From an uncultured Bacteroidota bacterium (GTDB lineage: Bacteria; Bacteroidota; Bacteroidia; Chitinophagales; Chitinophagaceae): a stretch of DNA of 38,576 nt. Location: positions 1 to 38,576 of the forward strand of contig CAIOYQ010000027.1 of the NCBI GenBank assembly GCA_903862505.1, read 5' to 3'. Below are positions 28,365 through 37,655 of this stretch, piece by piece; the stretch's first letter is position 1; each line of letters opens with the position of its first letter. The notes beneath the pieces are model-generated. The model saw only the letters and a list, made by a program, of their open reading frames with translations, was not told the DNA's origin and searched no databases. The position numbers and the translations under genes were made by a program.

Positions 28365-28441
28365 AAAAACCTAAAGGGAACCCGGAAATCTTAAAATAAT
28401 CATAATATAGGCCTTAATTTCCCTTTTTGACAAGATTAAGT

Positions 28442-28449
28442 TAAGTTTG
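28442..28449 (+). promoter_or_regulatory. Promoter -7 box for the DUF2723 gene
   Basis: TAAGTTTG with TTTC (28418-28421) 20 nt upstream; 20 nt before ATG 28470. Confidence 0.5.
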
Positions 28450-28469
28450 CAACTACTAAAATTGTCAAA

Positions 28470-31400
28470 ATGGACTTTAAAAAAGTGAATAATTGGACAG
28501 GGTGGATGGTTACCCTCATTGCTTGCACCGTTTACGTTATGACCACAGAAGCCACTGGAAGTTTTTGGGATTGTGGTGAGTTTATTAGTAGTGCTTATAA
28601 GTTACAAATTCCACATCCGCCAGGCGCACCGATGTTTGTGCTTTTGGGTCGTATATTCATTATATTATTTGGAGACAATCCGCTTACAGCCGCAAAGGCC
28701 GTAAATATTATGAGTGCTTTAGCAAGTGGGTTCACCATTATGTTCTTGTTTTGGACCATTACCCATTTTGCAAAAAGAATCGTGCAAAAAGGAACGGAGG
28801 GTTTAAGCAATGCGCAAATTATTTCTATTATGGGTGCAGGTATTGTTGGTGCATTGGCCTATACTTTTTCTGATTCATTTTGGTACAGCGCAGTGGAAGG
28901 AGAGGTATATGCGTTAAGTTCATTCTTTACCGCATTGGTTTTTTGGGCTATTTTAAAGTGGGAACATAAAGCCAATCAGCCGGGTGCAGACAAGTGGATT
29001 ATTTTCATATTTTATTTAATGGGAATTTCTATTGGGGTCCACTTATTAAATATATTAACCATTCCAGCAATTGTGATGGTGTATTATTTCCGTAATTATA
29101 AAGCAAATTTTTGGGGTGCATTTATTGCATTTATGATTGGTGTAGTGATCACCGGATTTATTCAAGTGTTCCTAATTCAATATACTGTAAAGTGGGCTGG
29201 AGCTTTTGATGTTATGTTTGTGAATGAGTTTAAACTCCCTTTCTTTAGTGGCTTTATCACTTTTTTTGTATTAGTAGCTGCTGTGTTAGCTTTTGCTATT
29301 CATTATGCGAATAAAAAAGGATTTTACTTTCTAAAATTAGGTGCTTGGTCTACCATATTTTTCTTACTAGGCTATACTAGTTATGTAACCACCATGATTC
29401 GTTCTAATGCAGATCCTTCTGTGGATATGTATAATGTGGACAATCCGGTTACCTTGGTTGGATATTTAGGTAGAGAGCAATACGGAGATTGGCCAATTTT
29501 ATATGGACCCGATTTTGTGGATCAAGTGGAGACGGTAGAAGGATCTGATCAATATGTAAAGACGCCAAATAATTATGAGTTTACTGGGAAAAATTTTAAA
29601 AGAGATTGGTCTTCTGCACCTTCTTCACATTTATTTCCTAGAATGTGGGATGGAGAAAATGACAGAGGTCAATTGGAAACATTTAAGTCATTCGGCGGCG
29701 TAAAAGAAGGGGAGGATGTGACTTTTAGAAATAATCTTCGCTATTTCGCCTATTATCAATTTACTTTTATGTATATGCGATACTTCCTTTGGAATTTCGC
29801 GGGCAAACAAAATGACTTACAAGGATTTGGTAATTCAAGAGACGGTAATTTTATAACTGGTATTTCATTTATAGACAATTTAATTTTAGGAGATCAGTCC
29901 AAAATGCCAGATTCTATACAAAAAAATAATAAGGCCAACAATAAATTATTTATGCTGCCTTTGATTTTGGGTATTATGGGCTTTATCTATCAATTAACAA
30001 AAACTAAAAAAGATTTTTTAGTAACAGCACTCCTATTTTTCTTTACGGGATTTGCTATTGTATTATATTTAAATCAACAAAGTTTACAGCCTCGTGAACG
30101 TGATTATGCTTATGTAGGTTCCTTTTATGCATTTGCTATTTGGATTGGGTTGGGGGTGTTGCAAATCATTGCTTGGGGTAGAAATTTCATGAATCCACGT
30201 GTGGCTGCTATATCAGTTTCTTTATTGTGTTTGGGTGTACCTGCTTTGATGGCGCAACAAGAATGGGATGACCATGACCGTAGCAATAAAACTTTGCCTT
30301 TGGACATGGCAAGGAATTATCTTGAAAGCTGTCCGCCTAATGCTATTTTATTTTCTTTTGGAGATAATGATACTTATCCATTATGGTATGCGCAGGAAGT
30401 GGAAGGGATACGCCCCGACGTGCGCGTTGTGGTAAATAGCTTATTGGGTTCCGACTGGTATATGCGAGAACTTAGATACAAAGTAAACAATAGTGAAAAA
30501 TTTGATGTCATCTTTAGTGAAGAGCAGGTTGCTGGTAATAAGTTAAATTATGTATTGTATTCTCCATTAAATAACAATGCAGAAAAAAATTATCAAAACT
30601 TGGATTCTGTATTAAGATATGTGGTAGGCGATCAAACAGGAAAGTATTCGAGACCAACAGAAGGTGGCCCTATGAATATATTTTCCACGCACAAATTTAA
30701 AGTGCCGGTAAATAAAGCCAATGCCATTGCTGCTGGGATTGCTAAGTCAACAGACAGTATCGCAGACGAGTTACTTATTGATTTAAATCCTCAGAGAAAT
30801 TATATTGTAAAGAATGAATTAGCGATGTATGCGATTATTGCCACTTCTCAATTTAAGAGACCTATCTGCTTTACTTCCCCTCAGGAATTAACAGAATTAG
30901 GCTTAGATAAATATGTTCGTTTACGTGGAATGGCATATGAGCTTGTGCCATTTAAAGTTGAGAATCCAGTAAACACAGAAGCTGCTTATAATACGATGAT
31001 GACCAAGTTCGCATTTGGAAATGCAAAGAACCCAAATGTATATTTTGATGAGGAGAATCGACGCCATTTAAATTCATTAAGAATGGCTGTAGCACAGGTT
31101 GCTTTTTCTTTAATTGTAGAAGGGAAACAAGACAAAGCAAAAAAACTATTAAGAAAATTAGATAGTGAAACGAATGAGAAGAGCTTTCCTTATGGGATGA
31201 CTTCCAATAGAGGAGGCAATCAGGATAATAGAATTGCATCCGAAGTATTAAGGGCATGTTATGCCGCAGGCGATTTTGAGTTGGCAAAAAAGATTGCCAA
31301 GTCAATTTCAACAGATGTTAATCAACAATTAAGTTATTACAATTCGCTAGGTCCAAAAATGAGCGACAATAAGTTTATTGAAATTGTGGAAGCTGCTTTT

Positions 31401-31541
31401 AATCAAAAGCCAACCATTTTTTCACAAGAAGATTACGAAAAAGATTATCCTGAGCAGATGTCTTTATTGCAGGATGCTGCTACTGCAATAGATGTCAAAA
31501 ATAGACTACAGAAAATGGCTGCTGATGCGGGTGTTAAATAA
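28470..31541 (+). CDS. DUF2723 (TMEM260-like) large polytopic membrane protein
   Basis: 1023 aa; N-terminus WTGWMVTLIACTVYVMTTEATGSFWDCGEFISSAYKLQIPHPPGAPMFVLLGRI is characteristic; many TM segments. Confidence 0.88.
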   Translation: MDFKKVNNWTGWMVTLIACTVYVMTTEATGSFWDCGEFISSAYKLQIPHPPGAPMFVLLGRIFIILFGDNPLTAAKAVNIMSALASGFTIMFLFWTITHFAKRIVQKGTEGLSNAQIISIMGAGIVGALAYTFSDSFWYSAVEGEVYALSSFFTALVFWAILKWEHKANQPGADKWIIFIFYLMGISIGVHLLNILTIPAIVMVYYFRNYKANFWGAFIAFMIGVVITGFIQVFLIQYTVKWAGAFDVMFVNEFKLPFFSGFITFFVLVAAVLAFAIHYANKKGFYFLKLGAWSTIFFLLGYTSYVTTMIRSNADPSVDMYNVDNPVTLVGYLGREQYGDWPILYGPDFVDQVETVEGSDQYVKTPNNYEFTGKNFKRDWSSAPSSHLFPRMWDGENDRGQLETFKSFGGVKEGEDVTFRNNLRYFAYYQFTFMYMRYFLWNFAGKQNDLQGFGNSRDGNFITGISFIDNLILGDQSKMPDSIQKNNKANNKLFMLPLILGIMGFIYQLTKTKKDFLVTALLFFFTGFAIVLYLNQQSLQPRERDYAYVGSFYAFAIWIGLGVLQIIAWGRNFMNPRVAAISVSLLCLGVPALMAQQEWDDHDRSNKTLPLDMARNYLESCPPNAILFSFGDNDTYPLWYAQEVEGIRPDVRVVVNSLLGSDWYMRELRYKVNNSEKFDVIFSEEQVAGNKLNYVLYSPLNNNAEKNYQNLDSVLRYVVGDQTGKYSRPTEGGPMNIFSTHKFKVPVNKANAIAAGIAKSTDSIADELLIDLNPQRNYIVKNELAMYAIIATSQFKRPICFTSPQELTELGLDKYVRLRGMAYELVPFKVENPVNTEAAYNTMMTKFAFGNAKNPNVYFDEENRRHLNSLRMAVAQVAFSLIVEGKQDKAKKLLRKLDSETNEKSFPYGMTSNRGGNQDNRIASEVLRACYAAGDFELAKKIAKSISTDVNQQLSYYNSLGPKMSDNKFIEIVEAAFNQKPTIFSQEDYEKDYPEQMSLLQDAATAIDVKNRLQKMAADAGVK

Positions 31542-31565
31542 AATAGAAATGTCATTTTGATGATT

Positions 31566-31607
31566 TAATAAAAGAAGGCCTTGCAAACGCAAGGCCTTCT
31601 TTTATTA
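31566..31607. terminator. Bidirectional intrinsic terminator
   Basis: Perfect 19-bp inverted repeat TAATAAAAGAAGGCCTTGC-AAAC-GCAAGGCCTTCTTTTATTA between convergent genes. Confidence 0.9.
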
Positions 31608-31620
31608 GGGGTATCAATAA

Positions 31621-32748
31621 TTATAATAATTCTTTTAAGGTAGCAATCACCTGATCAATTTCAGCTTTGGTATTGTGTTTGCAAAAGGAGAAACGAATGG
31701 TAGCAATATCTTCACCTTTGTTTAAGGCATTTATTACATGAGATCCTTGTTGCGCTCCACTTGAACAAGCACTTCCACCGCTAGCGCAAATATGATGAAT
31801 GTCTAAATTAAATAACATCATTTCTGACTTTTCATTTTTAGGGAAGTTTACGCTCAATAAAGTATATAAACTATCGCCAAAGGTATCTCCATTAAAACTT
31901 ACCTCAGGGATTTGTGCAAGCAACTGTTCATGCATATACCTGCGTAATCCATTGATATAAGTACTGTCTTTTTCATGTTGTTCAGTGGCTATTTCTAAAG
32001 CTTTTGCAAATCCAACAATTCCATATACGTTTTCGGTGCCAGCGCGCATATTGCGCTCCTGCGCCCCGCCATGCAAATAGGGGTTAATCTTTACATTTTC
32101 ATTAATGTAGAGGATGCCTATTCCTTTAGGTCCATGAAATTTATGTCCAGCGCCTGTGATAAAGTCAATTGGGGTTTCTTTTAAATTGAAAGAAAAATGC
32201 CCCACTGTTTGAACCGTATCACTATGGAAATAAGCATTGTGTATTTTACAAATTTCACCCACTTTTTGTAGGTCAATCATATTTCCAATTTCATTATTGG
32301 CGTGCATGATGGTTACAATGGTTTTATCTGTATTGCTTTCAAGTAGGTTTTGTAAATGAATTAAGTCAATATGTCCGTTGGGTAAAATATTTACATAACT
32401 AAGGGAAACACCCGCTGTTTTTGCCAAATGCGATACGGTGTGTAAAGTGGCATGGTGTTCGATAGGGGAACTAATAATATGTTTACAGCCTAAATCAAAT
32501 ATAGCTGCGTGTAAAGCGGTATTGCTGCTTTCTGTACCCCCGCTGGTAAAAAAAATCTCTGAAGGCTTAGCACCTAAAATTTTTGCTACCGATTTACGTG
32601 CTTGCTCAATAGCCATTCTGGATTCTCTACCATAGCTATATATGGAAGAGGGGTTACCAAATTTATCCGTAAAATAGGGCATCATTGCTTCTAGCACTTC
32701 CGGATCCAGGGAAGTGGTGGCTGCATTGTCAAAGTAGATTCTTTCCAT
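31621..32748 (-). CDS. Cysteine desulfurase (NifS/IscS family)
   Basis: MERIYFDNAATTSLDPEVLEAM, TSGGTESSNTALH, GAGHKFHGPKGIGILY, ASGGSACSSGAQQGSHV; ATG at 32748 avoids overlap with glmM. Confidence 0.93.
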   Translation of the reverse strand: MERIYFDNAATTSLDPEVLEAMMPYFTDKFGNPSSIYSYGRESRMAIEQARKSVAKILGAKPSEIFFTSGGTESSNTALHAAIFDLGCKHIISSPIEHHATLHTVSHLAKTAGVSLSYVNILPNGHIDLIHLQNLLESNTDKTIVTIMHANNEIGNMIDLQKVGEICKIHNAYFHSDTVQTVGHFSFNLKETPIDFITGAGHKFHGPKGIGILYINENVKINPYLHGGAQERNMRAGTENVYGIVGFAKALEIATEQHEKDSTYINGLRRYMHEQLLAQIPEVSFNGDTFGDSLYTLLSVNFPKNEKSEMMLFNLDIHHICASGGSACSSGAQQGSHVINALNKGEDIATIRFSFCKHNTKAEIDQVIATLKELL

Positions 32749-32758
32749 AATCGCTAAA

Positions 32759-34141
32759 TTACTGAATTGTGCCAATAATAGCAATGATCTCATCTGCAAG
32801 TTTGTCTGCCTCCATTTGTGATGGTGCTTCGGTATAAATGCGAATAATGGGCTCGGTATTGCTAGATCTTAAATGGACCCAGGCACTTTCGAAATCAATC
32901 TTAAATCCATCTACTTTATTAATAGGGTATTGTCCAAATTTCGCTTCCAAAGTTGTGAATATTTTGTCCAAGGATATATTGCCATCTACATCTAGTTTTT
33001 TCTTGCTCATAAAATAAGCAGGATAACTTGCTCTTAATGCGGAACTGCTCATTTTTGTTTTTGCCAAATGGGTCAAGAATAAGGCAATCCCAATTAAGGC
33101 ATCTCTTCCATAATGTAAATCGGGAACAATAATACCTCCATTTCCTTCCCCGCCAATAACGGCCTTTTCATTTTTCATCATCGTCACTACATTCACTTCA
33201 CCAACTGCACTTGCAAAATAAGTACAGCCATGCTTTTCGGTGATATCTCTTAAAGCTCTCGTAGAAGACAGGTTACTTACGGTGGCCCCTTTTTTATGCT
33301 GTAAAATATAATCTGCTATGGCCACTAATGTATATTCTTCACCAAACAATTCTCCATCCTCACTAATAAAACACAAACGGTCCACATCCGGATCAACTGC
33401 AATACCTAAATGCGCTTTTTCTTTTACCACGGTATTGCATAAGTCTGTAAGATTTTCTTTTAAGGGTTCGGGGTTGTGCGCAAAATTTCCAGTCATCTCC
33501 GCGTTTAACACTTCAATATTAGATACCCCAATTGCATTTAATAAAGCAGGTACCGAAAAAGCACCGCTACTATTTATTGCGTCTACTACGACAGAGAAGT
33601 TTGCCGCTTTAATTGCTTGTATGTCAACTAAAGGATAGGAAACAATGGCTTCAATATGTTTTGTAAGGCTATCTTCATTTGCAATCATTTTACCCATCTC
33701 ATCTACAGCTACATAATTAAAATCTTCATTCGCCGCTAAGTTTAGAACCGTTTTGCCTTCCTCGGCACTTACAAATTCCCCTTTTTCATTTAACAACTTT
33801 AAGGCATTCCATTGCTTTGGATTATGACTTGCTGTCAAAATGATACCACCATCCGCTTTTTCAAAAACCACGGCCATTTCAACGGTGGGCGTGGTACTTA
33901 AACCTAAATGTATTACATCAATTCCCAACGCTAATAAGCATTGTTCTACTAAAGCCTCTACCATTTCACCACTCATTCGGCCGTCTCTTCCCACTACCAC
34001 TTTTTTGGGTCCAGGCGCTTTATTTTTTAACCAGCTGCCATAGGCTGAGGCAAATTTTACAATATCAATAGGAGTTAGGTTATCATTGGGTTTACCGCCA
34101 ATGGTTCCTCTAAATCCTGAGATGCTTTTTATAAGAGACAT
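32759..34141 (-). CDS. glmM: Phosphoglucosamine mutase
   Basis: SISGFRGTIGGKPNDNLTP, LTASHNPKQWNALKLLN, DPDVDRLCFI, GGEGNGG, RSSNTEPIIRIYTEA. Confidence 0.9.
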   Translation of the reverse strand: MSLIKSISGFRGTIGGKPNDNLTPIDIVKFASAYGSWLKNKAPGPKKVVVGRDGRMSGEMVEALVEQCLLALGIDVIHLGLSTTPTVEMAVVFEKADGGIILTASHNPKQWNALKLLNEKGEFVSAEEGKTVLNLAANEDFNYVAVDEMGKMIANEDSLTKHIEAIVSYPLVDIQAIKAANFSVVVDAINSSGAFSVPALLNAIGVSNIEVLNAEMTGNFAHNPEPLKENLTDLCNTVVKEKAHLGIAVDPDVDRLCFISEDGELFGEEYTLVAIADYILQHKKGATVSNLSSTRALRDITEKHGCTYFASAVGEVNVVTMMKNEKAVIGGEGNGGIIVPDLHYGRDALIGIALFLTHLAKTKMSSSALRASYPAYFMSKKKLDVDGNISLDKIFTTLEAKFGQYPINKVDGFKIDFESAWVHLRSSNTEPIIRIYTEAPSQMEADKLADEIIAIIGTIQ

Positions 34142-34174
34142 GCTACTTGTTTTTACTTTGTTTAAAAGGATTTA

Positions 34175-34182
34175 CAAATTTA
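34175..34182 (-). promoter_or_regulatory. Promoter -7 box for glmM
   Basis: Minus strand TAAATTTG, 33 nt before the ATG. Confidence 0.4.
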
Positions 34183-34217
34183 CTTTAAATTTTTACACTT
34201 CTTGGTATCTTTATAAT

Positions 34218-34808
34218 ATGATGCAAGATTTTTGGGAAGGCTTATTGGCAAAAGACAGGGCTTTATTTTCTATGATGAATGGGAAATGGACAGCTGCCTC
34301 ATTGGACGCCATCATGCCTTGGGTGAGAACCTCCAACAATTGGATTCCTCTATATATTGGGTTACTGGGTTTTATCATTTATAAATGGAAGCGAAATGCT
34401 TGGAGATGGATTGTGCTGGTTGCATTGAATGTGGGATTAACCGATCAAATAAGTAGTAGTATTTTTAAGCCTTTTTTTCAAAGATTAAGACCTTGTGCCG
34501 ATCCTGAATTTATAAATCAATCCAGATTATTATTAGCGCATTGTTCGGGCGGGTTTAGCTTTACTTCCTCACATGCAGCCAATCATTTTGGCATTGCTGT
34601 TTTCATCGTAATGACACTGCAACCACTCTTTAAAAACTATCGGTATCTGTTTTTAGCATGGGCGGCCATCATTGCTTATGCGCAGGTATATGTAGGTGTG
34701 CATTATCCATTAGATATTTTTGGTGGGGCATGTATTGGTATTTTAGTAGGCTATTTTAACGGTAAATTATTTTTGTATTGGCAACAAAAGTCATTCTCTA
34801 ATTTGTAA
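34218..34808 (+). CDS. PAP2-family phosphatase
   Basis: ORF called from 34086 overlaps glmM; ATG 34218 likelier. FKPFFQRLRPC, GGFSFTSSHAANHFG, VGVHYPLDIFGGACIG. Confidence 0.88.
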   Translation: MMQDFWEGLLAKDRALFSMMNGKWTAASLDAIMPWVRTSNNWIPLYIGLLGFIIYKWKRNAWRWIVLVALNVGLTDQISSSIFKPFFQRLRPCADPEFINQSRLLLAHCSGGFSFTSSHAANHFGIAVFIVMTLQPLFKNYRYLFLAWAAIIAYAQVYVGVHYPLDIFGGACIGILVGYFNGKLFLYWQQKSFSNL

Positions 34809-34835
34809 TCAAAACTTTACACCTAATTCAAAATA

Positions 34836-36515
34836 ATGAGTAAAAACACTTTTGTCCTATTGTTACTTGCATGTATAGGTGTTTATCTTGCGGGCGTTTT
34901 TATGATTCCATTAATGGACATAGATGCTGCCCAGTATGCATCCATTAGCAGAGAGATGTTAGCACGCAACAGTTTTTTACAAGTGTTTGATTTGGGAAAG
35001 GACTATTTGGATAAACCACCTATGTTATTTTGGTTATCGGCAGTTTCCATGAAAATATTTGGAGTCCATGATTGGGCGTATCGTATTCCTTCCTTATTGT
35101 TTTTAGGCGTTGCATTATATTCGACCTTTAAATTTGCACAGTTATTTTATAGCACACAAGTTGCTAGATTGGCAACCATCATTTTGGCCAGTTCGCAAGC
35201 CTTTTTCTTAATGGCACATGACGTAAGAACGGACACGATGCTAGTGGGGTGGGTTATGTTGAGCGTCTATTTATTAGCCAAATGGTCTGATACGCTTAGG
35301 CATCAACAAAAGGGGGCTAGTCCTTATTTTTTTATGTCAATTGTAGCAATTGCAGGAGGTATGATGACCAAGGGACCAATTGCATTGGTGGTTCCGGTCT
35401 TGGCTTTGGCGCCACATTGGATAAGTAATAAACAATGGAAATTATTTTATCATCCAATTTATATTCCAGGCATTTTATTTTTAGCCATTTTATTGTTTCC
35501 TATGAGTTGGGGATTGTATCAACAATATGACTTACAACCTGGTAAATTAATAAATGAAAGACCTATTCAATCCGGATTGGAATTTTATTATTGGACCCAA
35601 AGTTTTGGAAGGTATACTGGTGAAAACTTTTATAAGGAGATGGGGTATTTTACTTTTTTATTGGAGAATATGTTTTGGAGTTTTCTGCCTTGGATTTTTG
35701 TTTTTTTATGGGCTTTGTTCGCAAAAGGGTATTCAATGGTTTCAGAAGGATTCTTTAAGCCACATTCAGAAAGAATTAGTTTTTTCGGATTTATTTTAAC
35801 CTACTTCGTTTTGTCCCGCAGTCAAGCACAGTTGCCCCATTATATATTTGTAGTTTTCCCTTTGGCAGCCATTTTAACAGCAAGTCATTGGGAGCAATTC
35901 ATTTGGCACAACAAAACAGCAAGTAAGTTTATGAAAGGGTTATTTGGATTTCATTTATTCCTATTTACAATCCTTATTATTGCTGCTGCCCTCATTGCCT
36001 TTATTCCTTTTGGCAGGATACATTGGATGGGCTTAATACTAGGCAGCATCGCTTTAGGCTTAATCATTTACATAATTTTTTCAAAGCAAGCCATCGGTCA
36101 AAAATGGTTTTATATGGCGGTGGTATTAATCTTAGGGGTGAATACCTTTATGAATACTCATTTTTATCCGAATTTATTAAAGTTCCAATGGGGTAATGAG
36201 TTGGCACGCGTAGCAGATGAGAAAGGTTGGAATAAGGATAAGCTGGTATTGTATAAAATCCCCAATAGTAATGCCTTTCATTTTTATGGGCAACATGTAT
36301 TTGCTAATACCAAGGATAGTTTGCAATTAACAGCAGGGAGTTGGGTGATCACCGATTTTAAAAATGACAGCGCGTTAAGAATACAGTTCCCACATAGCAT
36401 AGAAAAATACGTGTCTAATCGATTCCATGTGACCATGTTGAGTTTGCCTTTCTTAAACCCTAAGACCAGATTAAAAGAAACGACTGTTTTTGAAGTGATT
36501 GAACTTAAAAAGTAA
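34836..36515 (+). CDS. Glycosyltransferase family 39 / ArnT-like membrane protein
   Basis: MDIDAAQYASISREML, DKPPMLFWLSAVSMKIFGVHDWAYRIPSLLF; multiple TM segments. Confidence 0.85.
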   Translation: MSKNTFVLLLLACIGVYLAGVFMIPLMDIDAAQYASISREMLARNSFLQVFDLGKDYLDKPPMLFWLSAVSMKIFGVHDWAYRIPSLLFLGVALYSTFKFAQLFYSTQVARLATIILASSQAFFLMAHDVRTDTMLVGWVMLSVYLLAKWSDTLRHQQKGASPYFFMSIVAIAGGMMTKGPIALVVPVLALAPHWISNKQWKLFYHPIYIPGILFLAILLFPMSWGLYQQYDLQPGKLINERPIQSGLEFYYWTQSFGRYTGENFYKEMGYFTFLLENMFWSFLPWIFVFLWALFAKGYSMVSEGFFKPHSERISFFGFILTYFVLSRSQAQLPHYIFVVFPLAAILTASHWEQFIWHNKTASKFMKGLFGFHLFLFTILIIAAALIAFIPFGRIHWMGLILGSIALGLIIYIIFSKQAIGQKWFYMAVVLILGVNTFMNTHFYPNLLKFQWGNELARVADEKGWNKDKLVLYKIPNSNAFHFYGQHVFANTKDSLQLTAGSWVITDFKNDSALRIQFPHSIEKYVSNRFHVTMLSLPFLNPKTRLKETTVFEVIELKK

Positions 36516-36993
36516 AACTGGTTTTATTTTTCGGAGCAGGCAATTCATAGCTTTTGGTTTGCCCATTTGTTTTTGCGTGCAAAATATTTATTTGCGAAGC
36601 GTCAATCCCAAAGAGAATTTCACAAAAAACATCCAGCTGTTTTAATTGACTAACGTTTTTGATTTCAAAATAGCTCCAGGTACTTTCTTTTTGAATTTCA
36701 AATCCAATATATTCCATTTTACCTTTACTGCCATTGGCTGTTAAGGCTAGTCTTTTTTGCACGTATAAATTAATATATTGTTCTGCTTTTGCTTTTTGTT
36801 TGGGGTCTGCTAAGTCCAGTTTTACATTATATTCTTTTTCCAATCTATTCTCAAGGTCGGCCGTAAAAGTGCGCACACTAATTTCTATTGTAGCGTCCTT
36901 GCTATTATGATTCATATCAATGACAGATACATAGAAAGGATGTAATAGGGCAATTAAAAAAGTGGCAAATGGTTTGTATCCGATCCAAGTCAT
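36505..36993 (-). CDS. DUF6702-like small exported/membrane protein
   Basis: ATG 36993 (MTWIGYKPFATFLIALLHPFYVSVIDMNHN...); LHPFYVSV start and ...EIQKESTWSYFEI.. resemble this Bacteroidota family; 3' end overlaps the convergent GT39 gene by 11 nt. Confidence 0.6.
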   Translation of the reverse strand: MTWIGYKPFATFLIALLHPFYVSVIDMNHNSKDATIEISVRTFTADLENRLEKEYNVKLDLADPKQKAKAEQYINLYVQKRLALTANGSKGKMEYIGFEIQKESTWSYFEIKNVSQLKQLDVFCEILFGIDASQINILHAKTNGQTKSYELPAPKNKTSFTF

Positions 36994-36999
36994 ATTGTT

Positions 37000-37007
37000 T
37001 ATATTTG
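37000..37007 (+). promoter_or_regulatory. Promoter -7 box for the HupE-like gene
   Basis: TATATTTG; TTTG at 36973-36976 with a longer than usual 23-nt spacer. Confidence 0.4.
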
Positions 37008-37051
37008 TCTTGTACAAATGTCCTAAATTATTTTAAGAATAAATTTCATTT

Positions 37052-37642
37052 ATGAGTGACTTAGGTATATATCTTCATTTAGGGTTTAAGCATATTATCA
37101 GTTGGGGTGCATGGGACCATATCCTTTTTGTATTGGTTTTAACCCTTAGATACCAATGGTCTGATTGGAAAAAGCTGCTAGTCTTGATTACGGCCTTTAC
37201 CATTGGGCATTCTGTTACTTTGGCCCTTAGCACACTCAATTGGCTTGATTTTCCGTCAGCAATAATAGAATTGCTCATTCCCATCACCATTTTGTTGACA
37301 GCGATTTCTAATTTTTGGGTAAAAAGCTTTCATTTTAAGTCAAAATACCCCCTCATTTACTTCCTTGCTTTGTTTTTTGGGCTTATCCATGGATTAGGCT
37401 TTAGCGCCTATCTAAAAAGCCTATTGGGTATGGAAGAATCTATTCTAGGACCGCTCTTCACTTTTAATATAGGATTAGAGCTTGGCCAGCTCCTGATAGT
37501 AGGTGGAATACTAATTATTTCATTTATATTCGTATCCCTTATTAAAGTCAAAAGAGTGCTTTATTTACAGATAGGATCTGGTTTAGCCATCGCTCTTGCC
37601 TTGAATATGGTTTTGGATAGAATTCTACCGATTATTAAATAG
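37052..37642 (+). CDS. HupE/UreJ-like membrane protein
   Basis: LGFKHIISWGAWDHILFVLVL, FTIGHSVTLALS, FGLIHGLGFSAYL. Confidence 0.85.
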   Translation: MSDLGIYLHLGFKHIISWGAWDHILFVLVLTLRYQWSDWKKLLVLITAFTIGHSVTLALSTLNWLDFPSAIIELLIPITILLTAISNFWVKSFHFKSKYPLIYFLALFFGLIHGLGFSAYLKSLLGMEESILGPLFTFNIGLELGQLLIVGGILIISFIFVSLIKVKRVLYLQIGSGLAIALALNMVLDRILPIIK

Positions 37643-37655
37643 AAAAAAATCACAA

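Noticed and set aside
30952-31311. 119-aa minus-strand ORF
   Set aside because: Antisense to the DUF2723 gene; low-complexity shadow translation
31566-31607. Long perfect inverted repeat considered as a mobile-element end or regulatory RNA
   Set aside because: Position between convergent genes and T-runs on both sides explain it as a bidirectional terminator
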